This document shows, piece after piece, positions 18,905 through 30,505 of a stretch of DNA of 64,000 nt (positions are counted from its first letter, which is position 1; each line of letters starts with the position of its first letter). Below the pieces are notes generated by a model. The model was not told where the DNA came from, did no database searches, and saw only the letters and a list, made by a program, of their open reading frames with translations. A program made the translations under genes and the position numbers. The stretch comes from Notospermus geniculatus (taxonomy: Eukaryota; Nemertea; Pilidiophora; Heteronemertea; Lineidae), in assembly GCA_002633025.1 (NCBI GenBank), contig NMRB01000285.1:30472-94471 (forward strand), written 5' to 3'.

Positions 18905-19600
18905 CTAATTGAGCATGGAGAAATTCAAAATCAACATCCGCCAGCACTGTGTCTTAGACATTGATATCGAGTGGCAGTGAGCTGATCTTCGATTGATCAG
19001 CTAAAGGTGTACTACAAATTTATCGTCAGGCTGGAAACTACTGAATGTCTGTCACCTGCTGCTTCTTCTGAACCTTTGAAGATGATCGTTCTGGAAGAAA
19101 ATGCAGAATTGGCAACATACAAAAACAGAAAATGCCAATGTCCGCAAGAAAACCTGCCACGGTATTCTTGTTAATGCCGGAATGTGATTCAGGCGAAAAG
19201 GACCTTTCATAATCGCATTGCATATCAGATAAGTCGTGAAAAAAGCATATCCGTGTGAATTATTGAATAATCTTGAGTGGATTTCTTTATGAATAGCCTG
19301 TCGATTGCTCGGGCATTGACGGAATGAGATACTATTTGCAGCTCGGCTTTGAAGTTGCTGTTGAAGGCAGCAGGTATTCATCTGGTACACGGCGTTGGTA
19401 TAGTCTTTCTGCATGGACAGGTTGTAAGAAGATGTCTTTGGTTTACCGTTGAGTGGCCGTGGGTGTGTACTATGGATCGTTGCAGTTGATTGGGAACAAC
19501 GTCATCAGGCCAAATCCAGTCAATGCGCAGCATCACGTCAGTGTTGGCGAGGCCGGCACCCATGCTTTCTCCTGTTCGCCGACGCTGTCGGTGAGAAGTA
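18905..19600. other. Intergenic, nothing recognised
   Basis: Several open frames exist on both strands without recognisable domains. The sequence appears single-copy in the window. Confidence 0.35.
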
Positions 19601-19866
19601 CCCTTCGATAGCCTGGTGGTTATCACGTTCGCTTAGCAAACCGGCAGGTCCCGGGTTCGAATCCAGCCTGGTAAATCATCCGTGGCTCTTCACATCCGTC
19701 GCTTGGGACAGGAAGCCGTGGTGCCTTGTGCCTTTGCAAGGGCAAGTAAAAGACCCCATCCAAGTGAAGAACATGAGTAGCTTGAGATGGCCTCTCCCGT
19801 ACTTACCAGCGTCAATAATGCTATGGCTTCGGCCGTGACGGAAAAATCTAATACAAATACAAATAT
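19601..19866 (+). mobile_element. SINE-A copy, nearly full length
   Basis: The tRNA-like head has an A box (TAGCCTGGTGGTTATCACG) and B box (GGTTCGAATCC). The body is conserved (GCAAGGGCAAGTAAAAGACC), and the tail is AAATCTAATACAAATACAAA. The anticodon-loop equivalent TTAGCAA suggests an Ala(AGC)-like origin. Transcription would be by RNA polymerase III, with mobilisation by a partner LINE not seen here. Confidence 0.85.
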
Positions 19867-20506
19867 GTCAATGATGTCATGATCCCAAGGTTCTAGTTAT
19901 CCACTGGTATGTTTCCAGTTGCATCACACATAATAGGCTAAACCTTCAAATGGTTTTGGCCTTAAAGGATTACAGTGGGTTCTATATGCTGTCACGAAAT
20001 CTACTCTTGAACACGTTGGCCAGGAAATGATTCTTCTAACACGTGCTACTGAAAGAAAGTGGCCGGAAGTCTTTGGAAATGAAATTTTAAAAATTTGCCT
20101 TGGGGTTTCTTCATGGGTACTACTTCCTGCATCTTGATTGAATCTTTATGTGTAATTTTTACCACCTTTTATAGCGTTGCGGAGATGATATGGTAAAAGA
20201 ACTACATTGCTGTGGTGGCTTTTGTCTAGAGCAGGTTTAAATGCCATTGGGTCCCAACTGGGCTCATTGCCTTGGATTTGATACCTCACCTCAACCAATG
20301 TGACCTCTTTTGGTAAAGCTTGGTATCTCTCGTCAAGATCGGGGGAGTATTGGCGACTAGGATATCAGCCTTCCTGTAATCTTCTGTATACTGTGAGGTA
20401 CAGTATCAGGCTGTTTCATCTATTCATCATCCACCCACTGATCAGCCGTGGACAAACTCTCTACCAGTGAAGGGAAGGACTGGGAGGCCCATTAACTTGG
20501 TAGGCT
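19867..20506. other. Intergenic, nothing recognised
   Basis: Single-copy sequence with no open frame of note. Confidence 0.4.
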
Positions 20507-20781
20507 AGGTGCAGCAGATCCATGATGTTTGGCAGAGGGGGTCATGGCCGCCAAGGGTCATCGCAGATGGGTGCCGAAGATGCCCGTGATGACGGAGGAT
20601 CTGGGGGGCCTCCCCCAAAAAGTTTGAGATGTAGAAGGACATAGACACAATTTCCTGGAATCTCAGTATCAAAACAGAAGCTTTATTTTTGCTTATTGTC
20701 GCGAATTATTGAAGAAAAAAAATTGGTGGTGGAGAGTAGGGGGGCACGACCTCCAAAACCCTCTGGATCCGTGCCTGGTAG
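20507..20781 (+). mobile_element. GGATCC-end MITE, diverged copy
   Basis: This matches 28454-28740 internally (GCCGAAGATGCCCGTG, ACAGAAGCTTTATT) and ends CTCTGGATCCGTGCCTGG. The left end is decayed. Confidence 0.65.
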
Positions 20782-21609
20782 GCGAAATGCTTTTGTAAGC
20801 ACAGTCAGCAATTAGTGTGTGATGAACTTTTTTGCTCTGCCAGTTTGGCTGATGAAACAGTGTTTTCTCTTAATAGATACCAATGGGAATGATAAACTGG
20901 TTGAGTCAGCTTTTGAAGGGAAACTTCATCAATAAACAAGACAAGAGCTGACATGGGCAACATAATGGCCTAACACGAAAACAGGAAATTTGATGAGCAG
21001 TTGCTTTATCTGTATCAGAACTCGATCAAGAGATATAAAAATAAGGTATCAGTGTCATTGTCCTCAGAATCTAAGGTCACCAGATCTTAAGAATGGCATC
21101 AACAAATCGTCCTCGTAAAAACTTGTAATTGCAGAGTAAAACCTCAGCGGCTATAAATCCACGGAAATGAATCGCGGAAAACATTTTATGCTGCTGTCAG
21201 TAAATCTAGAGTGAATGCCACGGTTAACAGATCCATCTCTCGAGTGACCGAAGTTAAGACCTTCACTGACAAGTGGCCATCACTCACCGGAAACGATCTA
21301 CGGGTCCATGATGCATCAGTGATCGATGCTGAAAATCTCTATAGCACGTTGACGTGTTTTCGTCCATCTTAACGGAATATCTTAAGTAGAAATGGCGATA
21401 CATATTGATAATCTTTGGTAATGATAGTGCGGTATCACGTTTGGTATTGGTGGCAGTACGCATTGGTTTTTGGTCTGTTGGTTTATTTACCATTTGTAAT
21501 TCAGTGTTTTTCTTCAATATGAATTTTGTTGGCATATCTTGATCTCCAAGCACAGAGGTCAACAATGGGAGATTTAACTGCCGTTTAGAGACCACCACCT
21601 GTTAAAGGT
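20782..21609. other. Intergenic, nothing recognised
   Basis: A 104-codon minus-strand frame at 21284-21598 has no recognisable motif and unremarkable composition. I do not call it a gene. Confidence 0.35.
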
Positions 21610-21910
21610 ACTGTTGCACTGAAGTAGTTCTCAAAACGTCCAGCCCCATCCTAAAAAAATCGTAAAATGGGCTAGAATGTGTAACGTTGGCCAAATATTG
21701 GGTAATATGAATAAAGACTAGCAAATGCTTTACCTTCAGATTTGTACAGCGTAGCCTGGTGCATTTATGCAAAATTCGAGTAAAAACATTTACTAGTCTT
21801 TATTCATATGACCCAATGCCTCGAAACTCTGGAGCACCCTTCCCATCCGAGCCCATCCACGAAGTTCGTCAAAAGACTGTAAAAAGTTGCCACCAGTGTG
21901 GTGGAGGCAT
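21610..21910 (+). mobile_element. MITE M4, interrupted copy
   Basis: GTTGCACTGAAGTAGTTCTC at the left and GTGTGGTGGAGGCATTA at the right match M4 at 45600-45838. The right part lacks an internal stretch. M5 (21697-21817) is inserted after GTTGGCCAAATA. Confidence 0.7.
21697..21817. mobile_element. MITE M5, 121 bp, nested in M4
   Basis: Terminal inverted repeats of 24-25 bp start ATTGGGTAATATGAATAAAG and end TTATTCATATGACCCAAT. Copies of M4 elsewhere run straight through this point (CCAAATAATGTCTC). Confidence 0.8.
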
Positions 21911-21954
21911 TAGCATTCCTAAAATGTCACGAAATTTGACATAAAGCCTAAACA

Positions 21955-22262
21955 AGAAGAGAGGGGCTCGGTCCCCCATCCTCTGCTGCCAAGCATACCA
22001 ATAATACAGTAGAAAGAGGTTGCATGATGGCAACAGCCTCAAGAGAGGGGCTCGGTCCCCCATCCTCTGTCACCAGGCATACCAATGATACAGTAGATAG
22101 AGGTTGCATGATGGCAACAGCCTCAAGAGAGGGGCTCGGTCCCCCATCCTCTGTCGCCAAGTATACCAATGATACAGTAGAAAGAGGTTGCATGATGATA
22201 GCCTATCGCCTATACAAGAAGAGAGGAGCTCAGTCCCCCATCCTTTGTCATGTGGCATACCT
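21955..22262. repeat. 84-bp minisatellite, 3-4 units
   Basis: GAGAGGGGCTCGGTCCCCCA starts units at 21959, 22043 and 22127, with a diverged fourth at 22221. Because 84 is a multiple of three, all frames can stay open across units. The resulting translations are repetitive and not gene evidence. Confidence 0.9.
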
Positions 22263-22637
22263 ACCCAATAATCATGTGTGCCAAGTGAAACCCCATCATC
22301 GTGTCTTCATTCAAGTCATCCCGCAGATAGTTTTTGATACAAAAGAGAAACTTCTATGACATCCGAGGCACGAATCTACAATTAGTTCAACCAGTTGAAT
22401 AAAGTTTCAGCCACTTTATTGATGTTTCTCGGAGATATTCTCGTCATGGTGTGTTGCCGTTGTCTCTTCATATCGCGAGCATCTTATGCAGGTCATGTCT
22501 GGCAGATACGGCAAGTGCATCAAAAACTGAGCGTAATGTCGTTTCTATTGGTTGATGTGACGTGAAAGTTTGCGACTGATTTAGGAGTATTGAGAAGCTG
22601 ATATCGCTGGTTAATGTGTTTACCGTGAAAAACGGCA

Positions 22638-22916
22638 ATGACGGATTGCGTGGTGTCATTGTTTAACGGAGTTGCGTACACCATGCAAGAAATTGAAAAG
22701 CTTTATGCAATCGAACCACTGAGTTTCAAAGAAGATTGCAAGAGAATTGGATCAGTAAAAGGAAATGGGTATGCGGGAACACATCCTCCCATAGCAGGGC
22801 TTTGGTCTTGCTCCTCTTCATTCATGCGCACATGACGTGTGAGTGGATGAAGAGGAGCAAGGTATAAACCCTGTTGTAGGAGGATGGCGGGAACATTTCT
22901 TCGGCAAGTACCCTAA
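22638..22916 (+). other. Small reading frame split by a 9-bp-duplication element
   Basis: ATG at 22638 opens MTDCVVSLFNGVAYTMQEIE and continues to GYAGT at the insertion point. Without the 105-bp element and one copy of the 9-bp duplication, the frame would go on seven codons to TAA at 22914. There is no family match and the frame is short, so coding status is doubtful. Confidence 0.2.
22782..22886. mobile_element. Foldback MITE with 9-bp target duplication
   Basis: The arms of about 43 bp start CATCCTCCCATAGCAGGG and end CCTGTTGTAGGAGGATG. The 9-bp GCGGGAACA flanks it exactly at 22773-22781 and 22887-22895. Nine-base duplications are typical of Mutator-like elements. Confidence 0.85.
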
Positions 22917-23467
22917 GGCAGTGCAACAAGGCATGTACCTGAGGAAAGGAAAGTTATAATGACACAAGAGAAAATGCTTCTGAATGCTATTGCTTGAAGT
23001 TAACGTTGGCTCGTAGCATTGTTGTGTTGTCTNCTAATATTTCGCCCACCGGACTCAATCAATTTTGTCCCCTACGCCATAAAAGCTAGCTACACCCCTG
23101 GTCTATGTCTTGGTAGTCCCTTCTGTTAATGCTAGTAGCACGCTACGAAGGACCCACAGGTTTTTACCGGTATCCACAATAGAGCGTTGTACTCGCATCG
23201 CCATCAACCTTGCGGCCTATTGTACATGTATAACAACACCAGTATCTTTTTTCCTGGCCGACTTTACCTGTGCAGGGTGACTCCCTCATTGTTCCCTAGC
23301 TGGTAAAAACAACCAGCCCACAATATCGAAAAGTTTGATTCTTTCCTTTGGGACCAGTGGAAGAAATTTGCAGGGAAAAGGGGCCGACTTTTCTCGCGGT
23401 GATGGGAGCGGAATGATGAATGTCAGATGAATTTCTTTGCAGCTTCTGTCATTAACACTATGGGTGA
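22917..23467. other. Intergenic, nothing recognised
   Basis: Contains one ambiguous base at 23032. No gene was seen. Confidence 0.4.
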
Positions 23468-23610
23468 GTTTTCTGGCAGCCATCTTACCAAAATTAGGTC
23501 ATCGTCATGGTGATTCCCCCACTGGGGGATGGGAGAACCAATCATCTGTCACTCTGGAAGAGAATTCCCATGGTGATGACCTACTTTTGGCAAGATGGCT
23601 GCCAGCAAAA
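23468..23610. mobile_element. Foldback MITE with GCAGCCATCTT arms
   Basis: The arms run GTTTTCTGGCAGCCATCTTA and the inverse of CAAGATGGCTGCCAGCAAAA. Pairing extends through GGTCATCGTCATGG/CCATGGTGATGACC. The arms include the YY1-like AAGATGGCTGCC. Confidence 0.75.
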
Positions 23611-24342
23611 CTATTTGGAACAATCTAACCTTGTTCATTTCTTCTTTTATACCATGACCTTGGACACATTTAAGACCAGACATTTACCCTCTTACTATTC
23701 CCCATAAACCCTCATCATCGTTGAGTCTTTTGAATTTAATCATCAATTGTGATGTCTATTCAATATTTCTGACAAAAAAAGTACTTTACGTTTCAATTAG
23801 AGACATTTCACGGAGTACTTTGCGTTTCAATTAGAGACATTTCACGATAATACTTACACGCCATTCACCGACAGAAATGACCAAATATTAACGCCAGCAT
23901 ATCTCCTCTTAAATGTTTCTAACCACTCCAACAACATTTGTACTTCTGTCAAACGCCATCTTAAGAGTTGATCACTTGTAATTGGATCAGGCGAGAATCG
24001 ATAAATTTGTTGCCATAATCATAACTGCGTTAGACGGCTGAATGGACTTGTGACAATCAGTAGAAAATCTATCGTAAGCAAATCAACAGGTTTTGATAAG
24101 TTTTTACTTCTGTCCCGATGTGAAATTGGCGTCGACGGAGACGGTTGCTGAGAATAGTCTTGTCTGGCAGAGATATGAACTGCCGAAGAAGGTATTGAAA
24201 TCAGAGGTGCAAAATTTGCATTCTATTTGTCAGAATTTATCACCACGTAAACATCACCTAGTAGCCTTTCTTCCTCTGTTGAAGGGAGATTTTTGTGGGG
24301 TTCCATCACTCAGGCCCTGCTACAAGCCACGGACGCCATTGT
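23611..24342. other. Intergenic, one short direct repeat
   Basis: AGTACTTTACGTTTCAATTA with the following TAGAGACATTTCACG occurs twice in succession (about 23779-23852). Nothing else was recognised. Confidence 0.45.
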
Positions 24343-24597
24343 ATTAGATTTTCTATCAGGGCCAAAGCCACAGCATTATTGGCCCTGGTAAGTACGGAAG
24401 AGGCCAATTCTCAAGCTACTCATGTTCCTCACTTGGATGGGGTATTTTACTTGCCCTTACAAAGGCACAAGGTACAAGGCACCACGGCTTACTCTCCATG
24501 CGGCGGACTGAAGAGCCAGGGATGATTAATCCCCAATAGCCCAGGATTCGAACCCGGGCCCTGCTACTTGCTAACCACAAGGCTGTCAAGGCTCCTC
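24343..24597 (-). mobile_element. SINE-A copy, full length
   Basis: Reverse-oriented: the tail end TCAGGGCCAAAGCCACAGC comes first, then the conserved body, then the B box GGATTCGAACCCGGG and the degraded A box. Confidence 0.85.
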
Positions 24598-25213
24598 AAA
24601 TGACACCATTGCTTCTACAGTGCAATGGTATGTGCAGGAACAAGGTGCAAAAATCTTGCAAACATGGCCCAAGCAACTTATCAATACCCCTCGTAGACCA
24701 TCATCACTCATAGTTGACAGAGAGTTGGGTCAACAAGTAAATTAATGTTGTAGTTGTAACTGCAACTAAATACAAAATGAATGCCTTGGAACATCAAATT
24801 TCTCCTAAATTTCAGACTTACAAGACAGTTCTTGGTCTGAATGATGGGTGTCCACAAATTCATTTAGGCCCAAACCTTGGCACCCGACGAAATGAACTAC
24901 ATGATTTATAGATTTTCAAGTGATTTCGTTCACTTCATTCAACAGCGCTCGTCGGCATTGATTGCGGAACTGAGATTATTGATTACAAGTTGACAGAATT
25001 ACAAACGACCGCCACTTCGGATGACGGTTGACAGAATGAGGGATTTCCTACTGTCACTCGGAGGATATTAGCTACTTTGCTTTTGAAAACATTTACGGCT
25101 TTGAAAGTGGTGCTTACATTTGTGGATTAGTGATATCTGATGGGAGAAGTGCCATTTTTCGTTCTCGAAGGAGGTTGCTGTGAGCTATAGAGGAGGTCAG
25201 GTAATATTTCATA
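24598..25213. other. Intergenic, nothing recognised
   Basis: No coding or repeat signal was recognised. Confidence 0.4.
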
Positions 25214-25592
25214 TAAGGGAAGATGCTTCGCAATTGATTCTTTTTAAGAAGATGGTTTCCAATAGATTTATTTGAGAAAGACGCTTCCCAACAGGTTCAT
25301 TTCAACTTAAAGGAAGATGCTTCCTAATAGATTCATTTCAACTTAAAGGAAGATGCTTCATAATAGATTCATTTCAACTTAAAGGAAGATGCTTCCTAAT
25401 AGATTCATTTCAACTTAAAGGAAGATGCTCTCTAATAGATTCATTTCAACTTAAAGGAAAATGCTTCCTAATAGATTCATTTTAACTTAAAGGAAGATGC
25501 TTCCTAATAGATTCATTTTAACTGAAAGAAACATGCTTCCTAATAGATTGATTTTAACTTAAAGGAAGATGCTTCCTAATAGATTCATTGGA
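25214..25592. repeat. 36-bp minisatellite, about 10 units
   Basis: Units of AAAGGAAGATGCTTCCTAAT plus AGATTCATTTCAACTT repeat at exactly 36 bp (25311, 25347, 25383 and on). The first two or three units are more diverged. GGAAGATGCTTCC is nearly palindromic. Confidence 0.9.
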
Positions 25593-25612
25593 AAAAGATA
25601 GAATCATTTGAG

Positions 25613-25918
25613 AAGCCCGATAGCCAAGTGGTTATCACGTCCAATTAGCAAGAGGGAGTCCCGGGTTCAAATCAAGCCTGAGCCATAGGGCCAAAGACTG
25701 GTAAGTATGGAAGAGGCCATCTTAAGTTACTCCCGTCCCTCACTTGGATGGGGTCTTTTACTTGCCCTTGCAAAGACACATGGTACAAAGCACCACAGCT
25801 TTCTGTCCCACATGATGGTTGTAAAGAGCCAGGGATGATTAATCCCATATGGCCCGGGCAAGATTTGAACCCAGGACTTGCCACTTGCTTAGTGGATACC
25901 GCTAGGCTATCAGGGCTG
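25613..25918 (-). mobile_element. Composite of two opposed SINE-A heads
   Basis: A plus-strand tRNA-like head (25624-25680, B box GGTTCAAATCA) runs into a reverse-oriented, nearly complete SINE-A ending with a second head (B box near 25866-25876). The two heads face each other as an inverted repeat of about 70 bp. Confidence 0.75.
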
Positions 25919-26631
25919 GGTTGTTTGAAAGTACCATTATCGCTAATGTGGCATGTATAGTGCTATTTTGGTGTTATTTCCTTTGGTTAAACCCTTTAGC
26001 GCTAACACCAAGATAGATTTAACGCCACGTTAGAGATAACATCACTTTGGAACAACTGGCCCCAGGACTCTCGAAAGTAACCGTGTAGCTGTTGCATCAG
26101 CAGATGCAATTGCAGAAAACCCACTGCATCATGCATGCACTCTAATGGAACAAAATGAAATCCATTGAGCGACTAACATCTCAATCCAAGTATTGATGAA
26201 ACACTTACATTCCTATATAATATTGGCTCCAGCTCGAGTATTTGCATTCGCTATAGATAACGACTTGAAATTCCATTCACTGATCAATAGTTGGTAAATA
26301 TGACTCTTGAAGTTGATTAACTGAATGTTACTTTTGTACTTTGAGGGTCCTTGAGACTTCGGTGAAGGTTTTGAAAATTTATGTATTGGAATGGTTGGAT
26401 CTATGTGTTGGTGTTGCTTATATCTCGTATTTAAATTAACCCTTCTTTCCAATGAGTAAGCTTACATGGTCTGTTTGTTCAGTCTTATGGATAACTCATC
26501 TGCCCCAATATCTGCCGCCAAAAAGCAGACAGTTTCTTGTGCTTAAGTTTTCAGAATTCCTTGGGAATAAATTGGTAAGAATTTCATGAAACATTCACCA
26601 GATGGCTGATAGGAACAACTTTTCTTCAAAT
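25919..26631. other. Intergenic, nothing recognised
   Basis: AT-rich sequence without recognisable features. Confidence 0.4.
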
Positions 26632-26763
26632 AACCTTGTGCCTTTGCAAGGGCAAGCAAACGCCCCCGTCCAAGTGAGGAACAAGAGTAGCTTGAGATGG
26701 CCTCTTCTGTACTTGCCATGGTCAATAATGCTATGGCTTTGGCCCTGTACAGAAAAATCAGAT
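26632..26763 (+). mobile_element. SINE-A, 3' part only
   Basis: Body from TGTGCCTTTGCAAGGGCAAG to the GGCCCTGTACAGAAAAATC end. The tRNA head is missing. Confidence 0.8.
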
Positions 26764-27816
26764 GTGACCCTTTACAGCCATCGCATTAGCTTGGCTGGTT
26801 GAGACCAAATGTTTGTCAGTTTCAATATTGTCTGTCTGTATGAAATCTGAAATGATCTATTTCTTTCATTCTCTCTTTGTGTCATCTTAGTTCGTTCAGG
26901 CTCGCCTTCTGAGCGACATGCAAATACAAATATTCACTTTTAAGTTGGAGAGACAGCTTCAACTGCAGTGTCAGTCACAAACTGCCATCGACAGTACTAT
27001 TAAACTAGGAGCATCCGTTTCCTTTGGTAGCAGACCAATGTCATCTTGGCGAGACAGCTTTTAGACAGCCAATGACACGTTTACTTAAAGGCCATCATCA
27101 CCGCCAGACAGATAGAAATATCGCAGTTCTTTATTGACTTAAACGTTTCTGGCGGTGTAATGCCTTAGTCAATACATCTACCAATACTCAAACAAAGTTA
27201 TGAAAAATATCACCATGATTCAATGGTATCATTAGCATCGTTTCGATGTCAATACTTTCTGTACAATTTACACGAAATCTTGTGTCGGTATTGAATTGGA
27301 ATCAATAACGTTAAACCACTGTTGGCGTGTATAAGAAATCTATTTGAATTCCCTAATCTGTTTTGGTGCTTTACAAATATGGAATATGATTTAGAAATTT
27401 GATAGCTTTGGGATCTTGTGTGATAGTGATGAACCAAATGTGATTAGATGAAAACAAATTGTCGGCTGTCCCGGGAGTTTTCCTGAGGCTAGAGTTTGTG
27501 GATTGTAAAAAGATCATTCTGAAGTGATTTAACCCTTAAAAATCTACTCGTGGCAGTTCTAGGCCGCTGTTACAAAGAGATGAACTATTCACTTTTCATT
27601 ATTCACGCGTCATTTTCCATTCAAAATAAAAATAAGAAAATTAATGCCCTTGTCTTGACCAGCCACTCACCAGTCTGCCCTCAAATGGCCAATTGGCGGG
27701 AATCGTCCATAAATGCTGAAAAAATGTCAGAGTAAGTCAAAAAGAACAAGAGATGAAAAAGTTAGCAATTTAAAATTACAGTACCTAATGATATACTGTA
27801 CATGTACGTAAATTGT
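26764..27816. other. Intergenic, nothing recognised
   Basis: One kilobase of AT-rich sequence with only short open frames. Confidence 0.4.
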
Positions 27817-27985
27817 CCATCGCATGGGACAGAAGCTGTGGTGCCTTTTACCTTGTACTTTGTGCCTTTGCAAGGGCAAGTAAAAGACCCAAGTGAGGAA
27901 CACGAGTAACCTCAGATGGCCTTTTCTGTACTTAATACCAGAGCCAATAATGCTATGGCTTCGGCCCTGACAGAAAAGCGAACTC
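27817..27985 (+). mobile_element. SINE-A, 5' truncated
   Basis: Begins CATCGCATGGGACAG and ends GGCTTCGGCCCTGACAGAAA. The CCCATCC segment is deleted. Confidence 0.8.
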
Positions 27986-28453
27986 GGAATAAAGTCACCG
28001 ATGAGACAATTAAATGGCAAAGGACAGAACAATCCTGTTGATATATAATTATTCATGATGCCACCATGCCAACGACCACCAACATCACCAGCAGCTCCTC
28101 TCCACCAAATATCTATCATTACTTGCACCGCTTCCGTCTGTCGCAATCATTTCTTCAGGTCGCGTTTTTTCTCTTGTCTACCACTTTTTCTATCAAGGTT
28201 GTCGATAATGGTATATTCTATATACACGTCAGACAGTATAGTGGACCCTGGAATGGGTTTGACAGTCTGTGTTTATCGTGTACCACTTGACTCCCGTTGG
28301 TGCCTCCAGGGAGGTAGAGAGTGCTAATGGAACACAACAATGTGGGGAATATCAATTCAATACTTCTTATAGGAGGTGTCGGAGAAATCTTTTTAACCCT
28401 TATAAACGATTGTTTTGTCCTTCGCCGTTTATTTGTCTCACCAAGCAGGTATA
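27986..28453. other. Intergenic, nothing recognised
   Basis: Open frames occur on both strands in a C- and A-rich stretch near 28060. No domains were recognised. Confidence 0.35.
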
Positions 28454-28740
28454 CAGGTGCGGATCCAGGCTATTTGGCAGAGGGGGGGGTCAGGGCCACC
28501 GAGGGCGGCCGTTGCAGGTAGGCACCGAAGATGCCCGTGCCAACAGGTGGTCTGGGGGCATCCCCCAGAAAATGTTTAAATCTAGAAGGCCATAGATGCG
28601 ATTTCCTGGCACCTCAGTATTGAAACAGAAGCTTTATTCTTGCATCTTTTTGCATATTGTTACAAATTATTGAAAAAAACAATTGGCGGTGGCGAGCAGG
28701 GGGTCACGCCCCTGAAAACCTCCTCTGGATCCGCACCTGG
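28454..28740 (+). mobile_element. GGATCC-end MITE, 287 bp
   Basis: The ends are CAGGTGCGGATCCAGGC and CTCTGGATCCGCACCTGG, flanked by TATA on both sides. Diverged relatives are at 20507-20781, 38870-38952 and 44622-44783. Confidence 0.75.
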
Positions 28741-29076
28741 TATATTTTTGAAAAACATGCAAAGTGCATTTTGATGCAAACTGCCAACTAAGAAAAAATA
28801 CGTTTCAAGCCTATAGAGTGTTATATTTATTGGGTTGTCTCATGTTATCAATAAAATACACACCTAGATCATAACTTAGACACATTTTGAATACAAAAAT
28901 AACCTAAGCCCTTCGGGGAATTTTTCTAACTTATCGTATTCCGATAAGAGGCAGGTACTTCGTCGCAGTATCAAGACATGTGTAGGCTTTGTAGAGGATA
29001 ATGTGTGTGTCTGTGAAAAATGAATGCTGGATTACGCCATCCGTCGTGTCACAGAAGATTGAAGTATATATTTTTC
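28741..29076. other. Intergenic, nothing recognised
   Basis: No feature was recognised. Confidence 0.4.
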
Positions 29077-29250
29077 CATCAGGGCCGAAGCCATGGCATT
29101 ATTGGCCCTGGTAAGTATGGAAGAGGCCATCTCAAGCTACTCATGTTCCTCACTTGGATGGGGTCTTTTACTTGCCCTTAAGGCACAAGGAACAAAGCAT
29201 CATGGCTTACTGTCCCATGTGATGGACTGAAGAGCCAGGGATGGTGAATT
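29077..29250 (-). mobile_element. SINE-A, head missing
   Basis: Reverse-oriented tail and body from CATCAGGGCCGAAGCCATGG to AAGAGCCAGGGATGG. Confidence 0.8.
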
Positions 29251-29370
29251 CCAAGACCAAGGCTGGATTCCACCCTAGTTGATTCGATGCTCCCCAACAT
29301 TTTGAGTTCAGTCTTGAGAGGAGTTCGTTCGTTTTATCATTAAAAGCTGGAATTCTCTGAACTGCCTGTG

Positions 29371-29555
29371 GATCTTAGTCCAGTTCCTCGGTCCACTGAT
29401 GTTTTATGCCATAAGTGTAGCCACCAAAGTTGCCTGCATCAAGAGGTAGAAATCTCTAAATGCTCTTCAGATGTTGGTCCAATGCCACTGTCCACTGTCC
29501 ATGTTTTATGCCATAAGTGTAGCCACCTCCGTTGCCCGCATCAAACTCATCTTTC
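29371..29555. repeat. Direct duplication of about 110 bp
   Basis: TTTTATGCCATAAGTGTAGC occurs twice, about 108 bp apart. Each copy is preceded by CCACTGTCCA or GGTCCACTGATG and followed by CACC...GTTGCC. Confidence 0.75.
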
Positions 29556-30202
29556 ATTATGCCTCAGCATCCGCTAATGCCTCTTGGAACCAGAAGCGCC
29601 TCCGTCGAGAATTGGCTCTGGGGTAATTGTCAGAAAAATAAACCTGCTAAATAACCTCGCCACCGTTCGATCTAAATAACCTCCACGTCCAAGACTTTCA
29701 TGCTCTGTCCCTTGATTAGAAAAACATCTGTTTTGGCCAATAATTTACCATAGCCTGCCATTCTTTGATAAGACTTTCTTCCTGTCGGTCTTCTTTAAAG
29801 GAAACGGCAAAAATTCTTGAGAACGAGCAGTTGTATAATGAGATAGCTTTGACCAATTTTTGTGCCGCGAGCGGGAGATGAGGCTGGCTGTAGTTCTTAA
29901 GGAGCGAGGCTGGAAGGAAAGCTGCAAGTCTGTCAAAAATGAGTAGTTTGATAGCGATGCTTGTGGCTAATGACATAGCGTTAGCTTAGGATAGGAATAT
30001 TGTTTACTTTAGTTGTGCCATGAGAGGATGTCCCAAAAATTGTCTTGTTTGTGTTGCTGATGAACTAGAACTTGTGATTGCAAAGGGGAAACTGAGCTTT
30101 TACGTCTATAGTGTTGTTACAAAGTTGAGATGGTGCAAAAGTTTTATCACGAGACAACGTTTTCCCCTAGACGTTCAGGACTTCCTCTTGATTAATAGAG
30201 AA
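29556..30202. other. Intergenic; first copy of a split repeat
   Basis: A 55-bp segment (TTACAAAGTTGAGATGGTGC onward, 30117-30172) recurs at 30633-30681, flanking the SINE-B and 50-bp repeats. Nothing coding was recognised. Confidence 0.45.
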
Positions 30203-30360
30203 GGCACGGTGGCGTAGTGGTTCGGGTCTCCGACTAGCGGTCAGAGGGTCCCGGGTTCGAATCCCACTGGGTGTGAGACTTTGGGCACGTCTCTTTGCCT
30301 TACTGGCCTCTCCACCCGTGTATAAATGGGTACTGGTCGGAAATGCTCGATTGTAGCGCT
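30203..30360 (+). mobile_element. SINE-B: tRNA-derived element of a second family
   Basis: A box GTGGCGTAGTGGTTCGGGTC and B box GGTTCGAATCC are correctly spaced, but acceptor pairing is absent and the following sequence is not tRNA-like. The body (TGGCCTCTCCACCCGTG) is unrelated to SINE-A. Confidence 0.65.
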
Positions 30361-30505
30361 GAATGAGCAGCTCATCTGAGTTCTACTGAAAGGTTTCTGG
30401 ATAGACCAGTGAATGAGCAGTTCATCTGAGTTCTACTGAAAGGTTTCTGGATAGACCTGTGAATGGGCAGCTCGAGTTCTACTGAAAGGTTTCTGGACAG
30501 ATCGG
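30361..30505. repeat. 50-bp tandem repeat, about 3 units
   Basis: TTCTACTGAAAGGTTTCTGG recurs at 30381, 30431 and 30477, with GAATGAGCAGCTCATCTGAG between. Confidence 0.85.

Noticed and set aside
21948-22359. Open frames with a 28-residue repeat on both strands
   Set aside because: Produced by the 84-bp minisatellite.
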